From Amorphophallus konjac (lineage: Eukaryota; Streptophyta; Magnoliopsida; Alismatales; Araceae): 64,000 nt of DNA. The notes beneath the pieces are model-generated. The model was not told the origin of the DNA. It saw only the letters and a list, made by a program, of their open reading frames with translations, and ran no database searches. The DNA lies in assembly GCA_022559845.1 (NCBI GenBank), contig CM040126.1:127014886-127078885 (forward strand), given 5' to 3'. Below, in pieces: positions 10,787 to 22,600 of this stretch; positions within the stretch are counted from its first letter, which is position 1; each line of letters begins with the position of its first letter. The position numbers and the translations under genes are program-made.

Positions 10787-11689
10787 AAAATAAAGAGCAG
10801 TAACATTTGGTATCAAGAGAAATATCTGAAAATGTACTGCCCCATGGATTAAAATTAGAACTGCTAGGTGTTTAACCACAATACTTACTATTGTTTCCTT
10901 CAAAGGGGCTAATGGAATTAAATGAGTAGGATGAAAGTAGGTTAACTTGCTCTCTATATGCAATATTGGTTCATTTCTATTAATTTTGAATGCAAAAAGT
11001 TTCAAATGCTCTTTTTTGAGAAACTCAGAATTCATCAGATTTAAACCAATCTGAAGATATGGGCTTCATCATTGAAATTCTATAATTGAAGATTCTGAAG
11101 AATCTATAACTCTGCATTTGTGAACTCTTGCTTCAATCTGAAATCACTCAGTCATTTGTTATCTGGTCAATTCATTCGTTATCAGTCCACAATTGGTATC
11201 AACTACCCTCATAGAATCTGTTAGATTGCATTTCCTTCACTCCATGCATTGCATAAAAACTTTAAAAATCTGAAAACCAGAAAACCTAAAAATTTGGACA
11301 CTGGTCTCTTGCTTTCGAACTGATCTCTTGCTTCAGACCATTCTGCTCTTCTGCAACTTAATGGCATTCAATGCTAATTTATGTGATCCGCTTATACCAA
11401 GCCTTGGCACCCAACAATTCAAGGGACCCTTCAATCCCAAGGGATCTTTGCCACCTTGTTAATCCAAAGGGACCCATCAATCTGCTCTTGCATCTGGCTA
11501 CTCATGGCATTGATCATTTGTCTCTTCACTTCTCATCACTGTTGAATGCATATTCTGACTTTGTAAGTGGCTTTAATCTAAGCTCTCTTTGCTGAAGGCA
11601 AAGGGGGAGAAGTTTTAATGAGTCACTGTCTAATTCATGATTGTATTCCCTTAAGAGATGACTCATAATGACTCATAGTTTCCATCATC

Positions 11690-11703
11690 AAAAAGGGGGA
11701 GAA
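11690..11703 (+). promoter_or_regulatory. Copia-1 main polypurine tract
   Basis: AAAAAGGGGGAGAA directly precedes the 3' LTR and would prime plus-strand DNA synthesis. The context ACTCATAG ... CCATCATCAAAAAGGGGGAGA is shared with the Copia-2 tract, which supports common descent. Confidence 0.88.
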
Positions 11704-13473
11704 TGTTGTGCATGTGTGGAACATGCTTAATTCTATTGTTTTGATGATGTCTGACCATGACTCGTTAGTGAGTCTAATATGTATTTAATGATGTCAATGT
11801 TCATGTAGTACAAGTCAAAGAGTCAGCACTGGCATGTGAATGGCCTCATAAAGATGAGCAGTGTGAAGACATCATGCAATGATGCCATGGGATATGATGC
11901 ATTGAAGCAGCAGGGCAAGGTATGAAGAAGTTCAACCAAGCTCAAAGGCTGTGTCGACCCCATCATTCATTGCGTCGACGCAACCAAGCAGTAGAAGAAG
12001 CCAGTCACTCAAGTTTACAAAAGAAATTAAGGTACGTGATGAAAAGCTAAGATATTGTTGGTTGCATAGAAATCGAGGTAGTTGGATGCACAGAAATACA
12101 GGCAAATGATGCAGAAGAATGAAACTAAAAAGTTAAAGCCAAGTAGAGTTCACCCCTTGCTCAAACAAGTGAAAAATCAAGGTAGACAAATAGTTGAGTT
12201 AAGGGTGACAAATAGCCATACACAGGTGACAAATACCTGTTAGAGCTGACAAATAGATAGACAAGGGTGACAAATAGGTCACAGGGCTGACAAATAGATA
12301 AAGGCGATGACTTAAGGCAGCGGAGAAAACATCAAAGGCGACAGTTCATGGAGTTAAGGGTGACAAATGGATAGATAAGGAAGACAAAGGGCTGATATGG
12401 CTAGCAAGCGGTCTCGGCTACGTTAATGCCACCTCCACAATTTGTCGACGCCATCAAAGCTCTAGCAGCAGTCAGGCAGCAAAGGACCGTTGGATGTTCC
12501 AACGCAGTGATCATAGCTGCGTCAACGCAACCACAGGAGGCGTCGACGCAATGACCTCTCCTAGGAAGCATTGTAAACACTGTTCGCAAAGGCTGCGTCA
12601 ACGCCCTTCGTATGCTACATCGACGCACAACACGCCCTTCATGAAGCACTTCACTGAAGTGTCGACCCCAGGAGTCGACTCTTCTTTTTCCATGTTCTGG
12701 TTGGCAACAGCTCAGCCAGCTGTGTCGACCCTACTCTCTCAGGACGTCGACGTAGGGGGTCTTCCAGAAGCCGTTATAAACGGCCCTCTCAAAGGATGCG
12801 TTGACACCATGTCCTCGATGCGTCGACGCACTAGAAGAATTTTCAAGCTTATGTTGGTAACCTGCACAATTTTTGAAGCCCATCCAGAGAACAATGAATT
12901 CCGATGTAAACCTCCAAAAACATGCTTTTTGAGGTCTGGAGGAATATTCCTAAGTCAGCGGTCTTTCCAGTTCATTATGTCATCTCAGAACATCTTTTTG
13001 AGGAAGACCTTGTAAGGGACCAAATCTGCAAAAGTCTTCTTTGCCAGAAGACTATCTTTTCTGTCCTGAGAAAGGACTGATCAGGTGGCATGCACTTCAT
13101 TACACACTAGACAATGCCATTCTCACTACTGAAAGAAGGTCAGAGGTCAAAGAAACTACTTTAATTTGAATCGATCATATTGCAGATTTCTTGGAGGGAA
13201 ATGTTCTACCCAGCTCTCTATATATATGAAGCTCCTTCACAAAGAGGAGTTGCTGCTGCCTTGAAGAGAAAAGCCCACATCTCCCTTGAGCCTTCAATAG
13301 AAAATCTGTGAGAAAGAAAAGAAAGGAGTGTGGAGAGCAGCCCAGCCCTGGTTTGATACAAACCAATGCTGAAAAAGGGAGAAGAAGCTGAAAGGAGTGT
13401 AGCCCCTCCTTGCAGTCGGCCAGAGCTTGATAGAGCTTCAAGACTTCGATCTGAAGCCACCGTAGCCTTCTCT
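11704..13473 (+). repeat. Copia-1 3' LTR, left part
   Basis: Begins TGTTGTGCATG and follows the 5' LTR closely, including the TGACAAAT array, GTCGAC motifs and TATA box, until GCCTTCTCT at 13473. There Gypsy-A is inserted. The right part resumes at 35835. Confidence 0.92.
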
Positions 13474-14679
13474 TGATGGGGACATCAGAGCAAGACCACT
13501 TACTTTTTATTTTGCATTTGAGTCCTTTTATTTACATTTATATCCTTGGGAAAACATGTATGCAATTAAAAGGCTTTATAAGCGAATTTGTCATTCCTTA
13601 AGATTGTTTGGGTTTTTGTGTAAAAGTCCATGTAGGCCCTGCAGGACCCTCCACTCCTTGCTCATTGGTCCAAGTGGCATCTTGGGGGTCCATGTGGGGC
13701 TGGTCAAAGTCCTAGGTGGGCTTCTAGATAGTTTGACATTCAAAGGGGACAAGTGGAACAAAATGTCAAGATTCCAACACCCTTGGTCAAGGGAGCGCCC
13801 CCCATTTATTATTTTTTAATGTGGTTCCAAACCACATGGGAGAATAATATTTGAACTCTCTATTTTACCCCTCCCCAATTTAGATCTGAGGTTAATTAGG
13901 GTCATTTTGCATTTCATATAAATAGATTGTAATTCACATTTTAGTAGAATTAATGAAGAAAAATTTGAGAATTTGGTTGGAGCTCCTTGAAGGGTGCGCC
14001 CCTCTCCCCTCTCTCCCTATTGTGTTTCTTCCTCCTCCAGCCTTCCAGGGTGTGAGACCCATTCTATCTCTCCCTCTTATCCTCTGATTTCTGTTTCTGC
14101 CGTCGCCGCCGCCGCCATCGCACCGCCATCGCGCCGCCGCCACCATCACCGGAGTTCTGTCCAAATCAGGATAGAACCTCAACTATAGAATTTTATCTTT
14201 TGTTCTTTTTGTCTGATCGAGTCCCAAATTTGAGGGCTTATTCTACCTATCTCTCCTAGTCTCCAGTTTAAATTTCGTGCCATTTGGACATCGTTATTAT
14301 TTTTTCCATATTTCTTGTTCCCCCCCTGTAATCTGCCATTCTGCAGATCCACGGGACAATGTTCCCTTTTCGTATTTTTCCCACCCCCTTATCAATTTTC
14401 AAAAGATCCATAAAAATTCTCAAGTGTTCCTTACATCCACCCCTTCCACCAGTAAGTTTCGCAGCACCCACTGGTCAAAGGTCAGTTTCAGGCAGATCCC
14501 TTTCTGTCTTGAGTGTCAATAATCAGATCCACAGAAATAAACACAGTGTTGCAGAGCCTCCCATTTCTCATCCCTTTGTTGGATCGACCTACAAACATTA
14601 TATGTTGTAGATTTGGGAGTCCTCTTTCCAATGCCACTGGTCTCACCTCGATCTGATTCCGGATCTGAGAGAATTAATT
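13474..14679 (+). repeat. Gypsy-A 5' LTR, left part
   Basis: Matches 33883 to about 35093 of the 3' LTR, ending at GAGAATTAATT where the CACTA terminus begins. Contains ATATAAATAG near 13918, a plausible TATA box, and a GCC-repeat-rich stretch at 14100-14150. Confidence 0.92.
14677..14679. repeat. CACTA target-site duplication, left (ATT)
   Basis: ATT precedes the left terminus and is repeated at 30807-30809 after the right terminus. Three-base duplications are diagnostic of CACTA transposases. Confidence 0.85.
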
Positions 14680-14699
14680 TACAACCAGAAAAAGTGGGA
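14680..14699. repeat. CACTA left terminal inverted repeat
   Basis: TACAACCAGAAAAAGTGGGA, three mismatches to the right repeat. The first base has changed from C to T, so the end is no longer a perfect CACTA. Confidence 0.88.
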
Positions 14700-14701
14700 T
14701 T

Positions 14702-15736
14702 TCAGACGGCCGGTGTCATGAACACTGGCCAACAAGAATAAGATGTCACTGAACCACCGAATGGATTAAAACCATATGTGCATAAACCCAATCGAACATT
14801 ACGTGACTCCCTTGAAAAGGCAAGATGAGTACGACTAAAGTGAGTCCAAACTTCACCATCGACAGGATGATTGATTATATCATCGGCACGACATACTCTT
14901 TCGGTGTGCCATGTCATATGTCGAGCCGTCTTTGAGGACATATACAGCCGTTGCAGCCTAGGCACAAGAGAGAAGTATCGCAACGCCTTGTAAGGTACAT
15001 CTTTTGCCTTTGAATTGAACCCCCCCTTAGGTTTGAATCTGTCATGGCCACAAATGAAACATGATATCTTATCTGCATCATCTTTGTAATATAACATACA
15101 ATGATTCGGACATGCATCTATTTTCACATGTCCAAGTCCTAAGTCATTGACCATCTTTTTTGCATGGTAAAAAGTTTCTGGCAACTTCTCGTCTCGAGGT
15201 AACATACTCTTGATCAAGAGGAGGAGACGGTTAAAATAAGTCTCACTGATGTGAAATTCAGATTTCAAGTTCAACAACTGTGACACTGCAGACAATCGAG
15301 TGTGCTTTTCACAACCATCCCACATCGGCTCATCAGCATCCCTAAGTAGTTCATAAAATCTTCCGGCTGTCTTATTCGGCGCTTCCTCATGAACATTAAA
15401 ACTAGGACCAGCAGCATCTACAACCATATCCACGTACCCACTTGTGCCTGCAATATTATCGGGCTCATACCTCAAGAATTGCTCACCATGACACGTCCAA
15501 TTCGTATAACCATCCACGAACCCTTTCATGTACAAATGATGTTGCACATCCCATGTTGAACACCACCTCAAGTTTCTACAACTTGAACAAGGGCATCGAA
15601 TGTGACCGTCGCGATCTATTGCTACATTTGGATTCCCCAATGTAAATTGAATGAAACTCTCAACCACATGCTTAAAGTCATCTGACACCACCCGATCAAC
15701 TATTCTACGATACATCCATGAACGATCTGTCGACAT
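14702..15736 (-). pseudogene. CACTA transposase TNP2, C-terminally truncated
   Basis: 344 residues starting MSTDRSWMY, the typical start of plant CACTA transposases. The N-terminal transposase-associated domain (PF13963) spans about residues 3-80, with CPCSSC (zinc-type cysteines) and the HLYMKGF and HGEQ motifs. A spacer follows and then the beginning of the TNP2 domain (PF02992, from about residue 170), with CMLYY, CFICGHDR and SSKTARHMTWH motifs. Full-length TNP2 is much longer. Here the frame breaks after CWPVFMT and runs straight into the terminal inverted repeat about 20 bp away, so an internal deletion removed the catalytic C-terminus and the left subterminal region. The chromovirus sits 8 bp upstream of the ATG and separates it from its promoter. 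Confidence 0.88.
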
Positions 15737-15739
15737 TTT

Positions 15740-15744
15740 GCCTG
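15740..15744. repeat. Chromovirus target-site duplication, left (GCCTG)
   Basis: GCCTG precedes the 5' LTR and is repeated at 26208-26212 after the 3' LTR. Confidence 0.93.
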
Positions 15745-18624
15745 TGTAAGACCCAAATTTTCTGTATAGAATATTAAATTTTGTAAATAGTAAATTTTGA
15801 ATAGTGATGTGGTAAATAGTAAATAGTGAAATTTTTGACTATCATATAGAAATTCTGAAAAATGGTAGTTAAATAGTAAACACGATGATAAACACTTTGG
15901 TCTTCTGTGCCTGACCCTAATAAAATCATTTACATGGCTTAATCGGTGATTTAAGCCTGACTTAAAAACGCGGAAAACACTATTCATAGTAAAATAGGAC
16001 TACCTTAGAAAAATCTATAAAAATCACAATTGATAGAGCATATTTTTATTAACAACTTTATCTTCTTGAGTATAATCGGTAAAATATCAGAAACTCTATC
16101 TATCGACTAAATCGTTAGAATTCGTTAGAATTTGATTAACTATTATTTTAATCCTAAGATTGGATCGGTTAGAAATTAACCTTGTGATAAAAATCCACAA
16201 AAATAATAAATGGATTCCTCATAAGTTGTATAACAATTTTGTCTTCTGGGTCAAACTCATTAAAAATCATTTAGTGAGGTTAATTAGTGGTTTTAGTTAG
16301 AAATACTTAATCACATGATTAAGGAGGATTAGCCAAATCCTTACCCAAATAAACACGTGGAAACGTGTTTCAGTCGGCAGCCCGCGTCGTCAACGCCGGC
16401 CATCCCCTTTGCGGCGCCGTGTCCGACTAACCCTTGGCGCGGGAGAGTCTTCTACGAGTATGCAACCCTATAAATAAGGAGGCTTAGCCTCTTCCCTTCT
16501 CTGCTAAAGCCCTGTTAAACTCTGTTGCTGCAAGGGATCGCAGGAAGATACTATTCATCTTCTTCTTTCTCCGTATTCTTCTTTGTCCTTCAATTAAGGT
16601 AGGTAACCAAGGCCCAAATGATTAAAGATATGGATTGTTAGTAATCATGTTAGCTTTCATTTAGTAGCAAAATCATGATTTATCATTACAGTTATGATTT
16701 AATTTAGATCTTATCACCATCGTTATCATGCTTAAACTTATCACCATCGTTATCATGCTTAAACTCAGTTTTAAGAGTTCCTGGTTTGATCGGACTTCTG
16801 TTCGTTTTAACGGTTAGTACCTGTTTTTTTTTTTACTCTTTTGACACCCCAGTTGTATAACAGCCCAAATTAAACCGCTGTATATATGTCAAACGGCCTA
16901 ATTAGAACCGCTGTATGTCCAGTAGGTTTAGTGGCCCATTTAAGACCGTTAAAATGTCCAGAGATCAAAATACTCAGTGTTAATCAGGGTAAACAACGTT
17001 AATCAACAAGATTATCAACTCATATAACAACAGAATAAATAGATGAGTAAATGATAAAAATTTACTTTCTGTTGCAATATTTACTTTTTTGGAAAATTCT
17101 GGTTAAAATTACTAAAACATGGTTAAAGTGAAATTATTCACTTGTAAAATTCTTGGTAAATTGGTTAATCATGTAAATTAGTTAAAAATTTACCTTGGAT
17201 AAATTCTGTAAATTTTACTGTAGAACAGGAATTTAAATGACAGACTTATGGCAAGTCTTGGCTAGTTAGACCGGACACTCCATCCGGTAAATTACCCCAT
17301 TTTTACTGTGTGACATTTTACCGTGGTAAATCCCGAGTTGGCAGCAGGATTACGTGATTACTGGTTTTACTTGAGTATATTAAATGGCCCGTTACACATC
17401 GTTTTAATTTGATTAATTGACCGATTACCCTTGGTTAAATCTTCGGTCATATTCGAGCCCGGAATCGACCATTGGGCAGTAACCATATTGGTTTACTTGT
17501 CATTGGCGACCCGGAAGCCATTTGGCATATTTTACTTCTCTTCTAGTCGTACCGACTACGACCGGAAATTGTTACCGTTATACTTAATACGGATTCTCTA
17601 GAACCGTATATCTTGAATACGGCCTCGTACAGTCCGTATAATCGTTCTTCGGAACTTACTTCCCTTCTCTCGAATGAATTACTGTCGACCGTTCTTTCTT
17701 GATTCCGTAACTCGTTACTCGTGTAAGTACGGCCCGGTATTTGCCGTACGACGACCCTCAGTTTTGGGTTTTATCGTGATTATATTCTCGAATCTGAGGA
17801 CAGGTGTGGTCCTCTAATCTGAGCATTGACAGAAATTCATCTGATTAAATTGGCCATAATTTGATTGTGTCTAGACGGTGGATCGTTGATCCAATAAAAT
17901 CAATGCTAACGCACCATAAGGGCCCGGTCTGGTCCTGGGGAGAGCGCCCGAAAGTTAGTGAGCCCATGGGATGTTAATGACAGGGTGTGGTATTGCACCC
18001 GAGTGCAGGAATATACAGTGTACGTCTATGACAAACTCTCGTTACTTGATCGTGTGATCGTGCTAGAATACGTATTTATACTACTTGGCCAAATTTACTA
18101 TTGTTACTTGTTATCTCTTGTTCATTACTTGTGGTAAATTCGTGTACAAAGTTATTTCTTGACCTTGCAAGATATCTCTCTACATTGTTTGTTGTCTTTC
18201 TTAATCGTATCGTTATCTCTTGTCATTAGTTTTACTGCATTTCATATAAACTGTAATAAATTGATAATCACTTATATTTGCCATGGTTATCTACTGAGCG
18301 CGTTAGCTCATACCCTACTTGTTTTTCCCCCCTTTTTTCCAGGTGATGATCTTACTATCGGGGATGGACTGGAGTGACACCGAGTGATAGTTAGTTAATT
18401 GAGTCAGTTAGGTTTAGAGAATTGTACTAGTTTTAGCCATGTTATTTGGCTGTAGTTGTTCTACTTCAGTTGTAACTTTTATTATTATCAATAAAAGGAA
18501 GTTTGGTTAATTGGTTAATTATCTCTTTTCAACTCTGGTGTAAATGGTATGGAAATAATACCATTTCTTTCTAGCTCGCGTGCCCCTAACTGTACGTCCC
18601 GAGATTCCGCATCGGGGCGTGACA
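15745..18624 (+). repeat. Chromovirus 5' LTR
   Basis: TGTAAGACCC ... GGGGCGTGACA, 2880 bp. A TATA box CCTATAAATA lies at 16467-16476, followed by a pyrimidine-rich leader. Near the 3' end a CAATAAAAGG (about 18490) is a plausible polyadenylation signal. Several segments are built of short near-repeats such as TTATCACCATCGTTATCATG (twice near 16720). Confidence 0.96.
16467..16476 (+). promoter_or_regulatory. Chromovirus LTR TATA box
   Basis: CCTATAAATA, identical in the 3' LTR near 24050. It is the likely core promoter of the genomic RNA. Confidence 0.65.
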
Positions 18625-18631
18625 GTTTAGT

Positions 18632-18643
18632 TGGTATCAGAGC
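18632..18643 (+). promoter_or_regulatory. Chromovirus primer-binding site
   Basis: TGGTATCAGAGC (initiator tRNA-Met type), 7 bp after the 5' LTR end. Confidence 0.92.
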
Positions 18644-18858
18644 TTAGGACAATTTGTCCTAGGTATTTTACTTTAAGGTTATAGGTTATTGGCTATAGGT
18701 TTAAGTTTAAGAACCCGACCTGGTGAGATTGGGTAGAAATTGGGTTAAGTCTTTAGCCGTAAATCATACTCTTCTTTTATAAGAAGTTCTTCTCTCATAA
18801 ATAAATTCGTCTTCTCTCATAAATAATCTCTTGACTATTTTAAATAAAGGTACTAGAA

Positions 18859-19609
18859 ATGGCAGCTGACCGCGCTGAGATGAGGAACCTCCAGCGTACA
18901 GTCCAAGGCCTGACACAGGCGTTGCAGCAAGTGGCTCAAGCTGGAGCCGCAGCACATCATGGCACTGGTGACTTGTACCGGAACTTTCAAGGAATGAACC
19001 CGCCTAGATTTGCTGGTTCTACCGACCCGGATGAGGCCGAGAACCCGCGTTATGCAATGCACTGACCAAGAGCGTGTCCTTCTATCTACGTTCCAACTGG
19101 AGCGAGATGCACGTACTTGGTGGGAGTCCGTCAAAGCAACTCTCGGTGATCACCAAGTATCGTGGGAAGAATTCGAGGAGTATTTCAATGGGAAGTATTT
19201 CTCTGACCGTGTCCAAGAAAAGAAGGCAGCGGATTTCACAGCTTTGAAGCAGCGAGGTTCGTCAGTGGTAGAGTATGAGGCACAGTTCGCCCGACTTTCT
19301 CGCTATGCAATGCATCTTATTTCTACTGAGAAGATGAAGGCGAGACGATTTCTCAACGGGTTGAAGCTCCATTATATTAATCAACTGGCACCGTTGGAAA
19401 TTTCTACCTATTCTGAGATGGTGAGAAAGGCACAAGTATTGGAGGATACTCTTGAGATGACGGAGCGTATTCGTGGTCAAGGTAACAAGCAAGAACAACC
19501 AAAGCCATTCAAGAATGCCAAAACCGGATTTGGCACTGGCACTAGCACTGGCAAGAAGAGACCTTTTATTGGTTCTGGAACTGGTTCTAGCTCTGGTTCT
19601 GGTTCGTAG
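18859..19609 (+). pseudogene. Chromovirus gag (matrix/capsid), frameshifted and stopped
   Basis: ATG 18859 opens a frame (MAADRAEMRNLQ...) that contains the conserved NPPRFAGSTDP segment and stops at 19063-19065. The retrotransposon gag domain continues in another frame (CTDQERVLLSTFQLERDA, ARTWW, FSDRVQEKKAADF) to a TAG at 19607-19609. The junction near 19045 lacks residues usually present between these blocks, which suggests a small frame-shifting deletion. The frame after the TAG is that of pol, so in the parent element gag and pol were probably one polyprotein. The Gly/Ser/Thr-rich tail before the TAG is a linker to the zinc knuckle. Confidence 0.85.
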
Positions 19610-19618
19610 AAAGGCAAG

Positions 19619-22600
19619 ATGCCGAGACAAGAAGACAAGAAACCTGACACTATGGTACCATTCAAGGGCATCTGCAAGTTTTGTGATCGTCCTGGCCATA
19701 AGATGGAGGACTGTTGGCGCAAGATAGGCGCATGTTTGCGTTGTGGGAGCAAGGAGCACCGTATCCCTGATTGCCCCTTATTGGCAGAGAAAGCTACCCC
19801 GGCAAAACCTTTGGCTTTCAAGAAGCCGCAAGGAAAGCTCCAGGCTCTTCATGTTAATAAAGCGAAAACTGTCGATGATGGTGGGCTCGTCGAAGGTACT
19901 CTCATTATACTCGACAAGTCAGCTTTTGTTCTATTTGACACTGGTGCAACACATTCTTTTATTTCTCGGCGATTCGCTAAGTCTTTAGCTGTGGAACCTG
20001 TTTTGATGAGTTCTCCATTAGAAATATCAACCCCTATTGGTTCTAGATCAGCTATTCAGCATTTTTATCCTTCTAGCAAGGTTATGGTGAATGATCAGAA
20101 TTTTCCAGCTGATTTAGTTTGCATGGACATGAAAGATTACGATGTAATCCTCGGAGCTGATTGGTTGGCTCGATATGAGGCCAATGTTCATTGCAGTTCT
20201 TGTTCCGTGTCTTTTTCTAGACGCCCCGGATTATCCTTCAAGGGAGTTAAACACCCTAGCTCTATCTCTCTTATCTCGACGCTTCGAGCTGATAAGCTAT
20301 TGAGACGTGGATGCGGAGCTTTTCTGGCTTTCGTTTATGCGTCCCCGGAGCAACAGATCGAGATTAAGGACATTTCTGTTGTCCGAGATTTCCCTGATGT
20401 TTTTCCAGAGGAGTTACCAGGAATTCCGCCTGAGCGGGAAGTCACATTCTCTATTGATCTTATTCCTGGATCATCTCCTGTTTCTTTGGCTCCTTATCGT
20501 ATGTCTCCTGCGGACTTGCGGGAATTGAAGCATCAATTGTTGGAATTACTCGAGAAGGGTTTTATTCGCCCGATTGTTTCCCCTTGGGGAGCCCCTGTGT
20601 TGTTTGTTCGGAAGAAGGATGGTTCGATGAGACTGTCCATCGATTATCGGCAACTCAATCAGTTGACAGTCAAGAACAAGTATCCATTACCGAGGATTGA
20701 TGAGTTATTTGACCAGATAGCGGGAGCTCAGTATTTTTCTAAGATCGATCTTCGATCTGGATATCATCAGTTGTGGATTAAGGATGAAGATATTTATAAA
20801 TCTGCTTTCCGCAGCCGGTATGGTCATTTTGAGTTTGTCGTTATGCCTTTTGGTTTGACAAACGCACCGGCAGCCTTTATGCAGTTAATGAACAGTGTGT
20901 TCCGACCCTATCTTGATCGGTGGGTCGTGGTATTCATAGACGATATCTTGATATATTCCAAGAGTGAAGAAGAGCATGCCAAGCATCTGAGGATGGCTTT
21001 GCAATTGCTGAGAGATCATCAGCTTTATGCCAAATTGAGCAAGTGCGACTTTTGGCTGAAAGAGGTGTCCTTTCTAGGGCATATTATTTCCAAGAATGGA
21101 ATTTCTGTTGATCCATCGAAGGTGGAAGCAGTAAAGAATTGGGAACAGCCTACCTGTGTGACTGAAGTAAGGAGTTTTCTAGGCCTAGCTGGCTATTATA
21201 GAAGGTTTTATCAGGATTTCTCAAAGATTGCGGTACCTCTTACGAAATTAACCCGCAAAGAGATCAAGTTCGAGTGGTCAATTGAATGCCAACGGAGTTT
21301 CCAGACTCTAAAGGATTGTTTGACTACTGCACCTGTTTTGACCTTACCTTCTGGTGAGGGTGGTTTCGTGGTATACACGGATGCATCAGGTATTGGCTTA
21401 GGCTGTGTACTTATGCAGCACGGCAAAGTGATTGCCTATTCTTCTAGGCAGTTAAGAAAGCATGAAGTTAATTATCCAGTTCATGATTTGGAGTTAGCAG
21501 CAGTGGTATTTGCATTAAAGATTTGGAGACACTACCTATATGGTGAGACATTCACGGTATTCTCAGATCACAAAAGTTTGAAATATTTGTTCTCTCAGAA
21601 GGACTTGAACATGAGGCAGAGAAGATGGTTGGAGTATATAAAGGACTTCGATTTCTCTATTGAGTATCACCCTGGCAAAGGCAATGTAGTGGCCGATGCT
21701 TTAAGTCGGAAGACTGCAGTTAAGTTATCCAGTCTTATGTTACAAGAGTGGAAACTACTGGAACAATTGGCTAGTTTGGATCTCAATGTAGATAATGATC
21801 GGGTTTTGATTTCCCAGATTCAACTCAAGCCCGAACTATTAATGGAAATCAAATTATTACAAGATAATGATCCCGAGCTAGTAGAGATTAAAGGGAGCTT
21901 GAATAGCAGACCTGATTTCTCGGTAGCTGATGATGGAAGGCTATTATTTCAAGGTAGAACTTGTGTACCGGATGAGGCAAAGATAAAGAATCGGATTCTC
22001 GAGGAAGCTCATAGATCCCGATATACTATCCATCCGGGAGGCACTAAGATGTTCAAAGATTTGAAAAGATCTTTTTGGTGGCCGAACATGAAGAGGGAAG
22101 TTGCTGATTTCGTGAGTAGATGCCTAGTGTGTCAACAAGTGAAGGCCGAGCATTTCAGACCGGCAGGAAAATTAAAGCCACTCGATATACCCCAATGGAA
22201 GTGGGAGAGTATTGGCATGGATTTTATTATGGGTCTTCCTAAGACTCGAGGTGGTTATGATGCAATATGGGTAATTGTGGATCGACTAACTAAGTCGGCA
22301 CATTTCTTACCTATTAAGTCCAAGTGGACAGTTGATGTTCTAGCAGCTTTATATTTGAAGGAAGTGGTTAGACTTCATGGTATTCCAGTGAATATTATAT
22401 CTGACAGAGACCCGAGATTTACATCACATTTCTGGAAGGGATTACAAGAATCTCTCGGTACGCGTCTGAATTTCAGCACTGCGTTTCATCCGCAGACAGA
22501 CGGACAGACTGAAAGGACTAATCAGATAGTAGAAGATATGTTGAGAGCTTGTATGATCGACTTCGGCGGAAGTTGGAGTGATCATTTGGCATTAATAGAA

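Larger units (their letters stand above)
8425..11703 (+). other. Copia-1 3' non-coding interior with multiple polypurine tracts
   Basis: 3.3 kb without any domain I can recognise, in the place where pol would lie in a complete element. It holds polypurine tracts at 9052-9060, 9405-9413, 9498-9506, 11601-11610 and 11690-11703, a known trait of Sireviruses, and two copies of a conserved TGGCGTCTGAT-containing repeat. The short open frames here (for example 9585-9770 and 11371-11595) look random. The structure fits deletion or replacement of pol with retention of the 3' control region. Confidence 0.6.

Noticed and set aside
13469..13473. Perfect 5-bp TSD for Gypsy-A
   Set aside because: Left TCTCT and right TCTTC differ at two positions; reported as imperfect. 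The insertion itself is supported by the host LTR resuming exactly after it.
15700..15987. 95-residue minus-strand frame, repeated at 23313-23570
   Set aside because: Lies across the chromovirus LTR start in both copies; duplicated as LTR sequence, not as a gene.
18159..18377. 72-residue frame duplicated at 25742-25960 with hydrophobic residues
   Set aside because: Identical placement in the two LTRs explains the duplication; no reason to call a membrane peptide.
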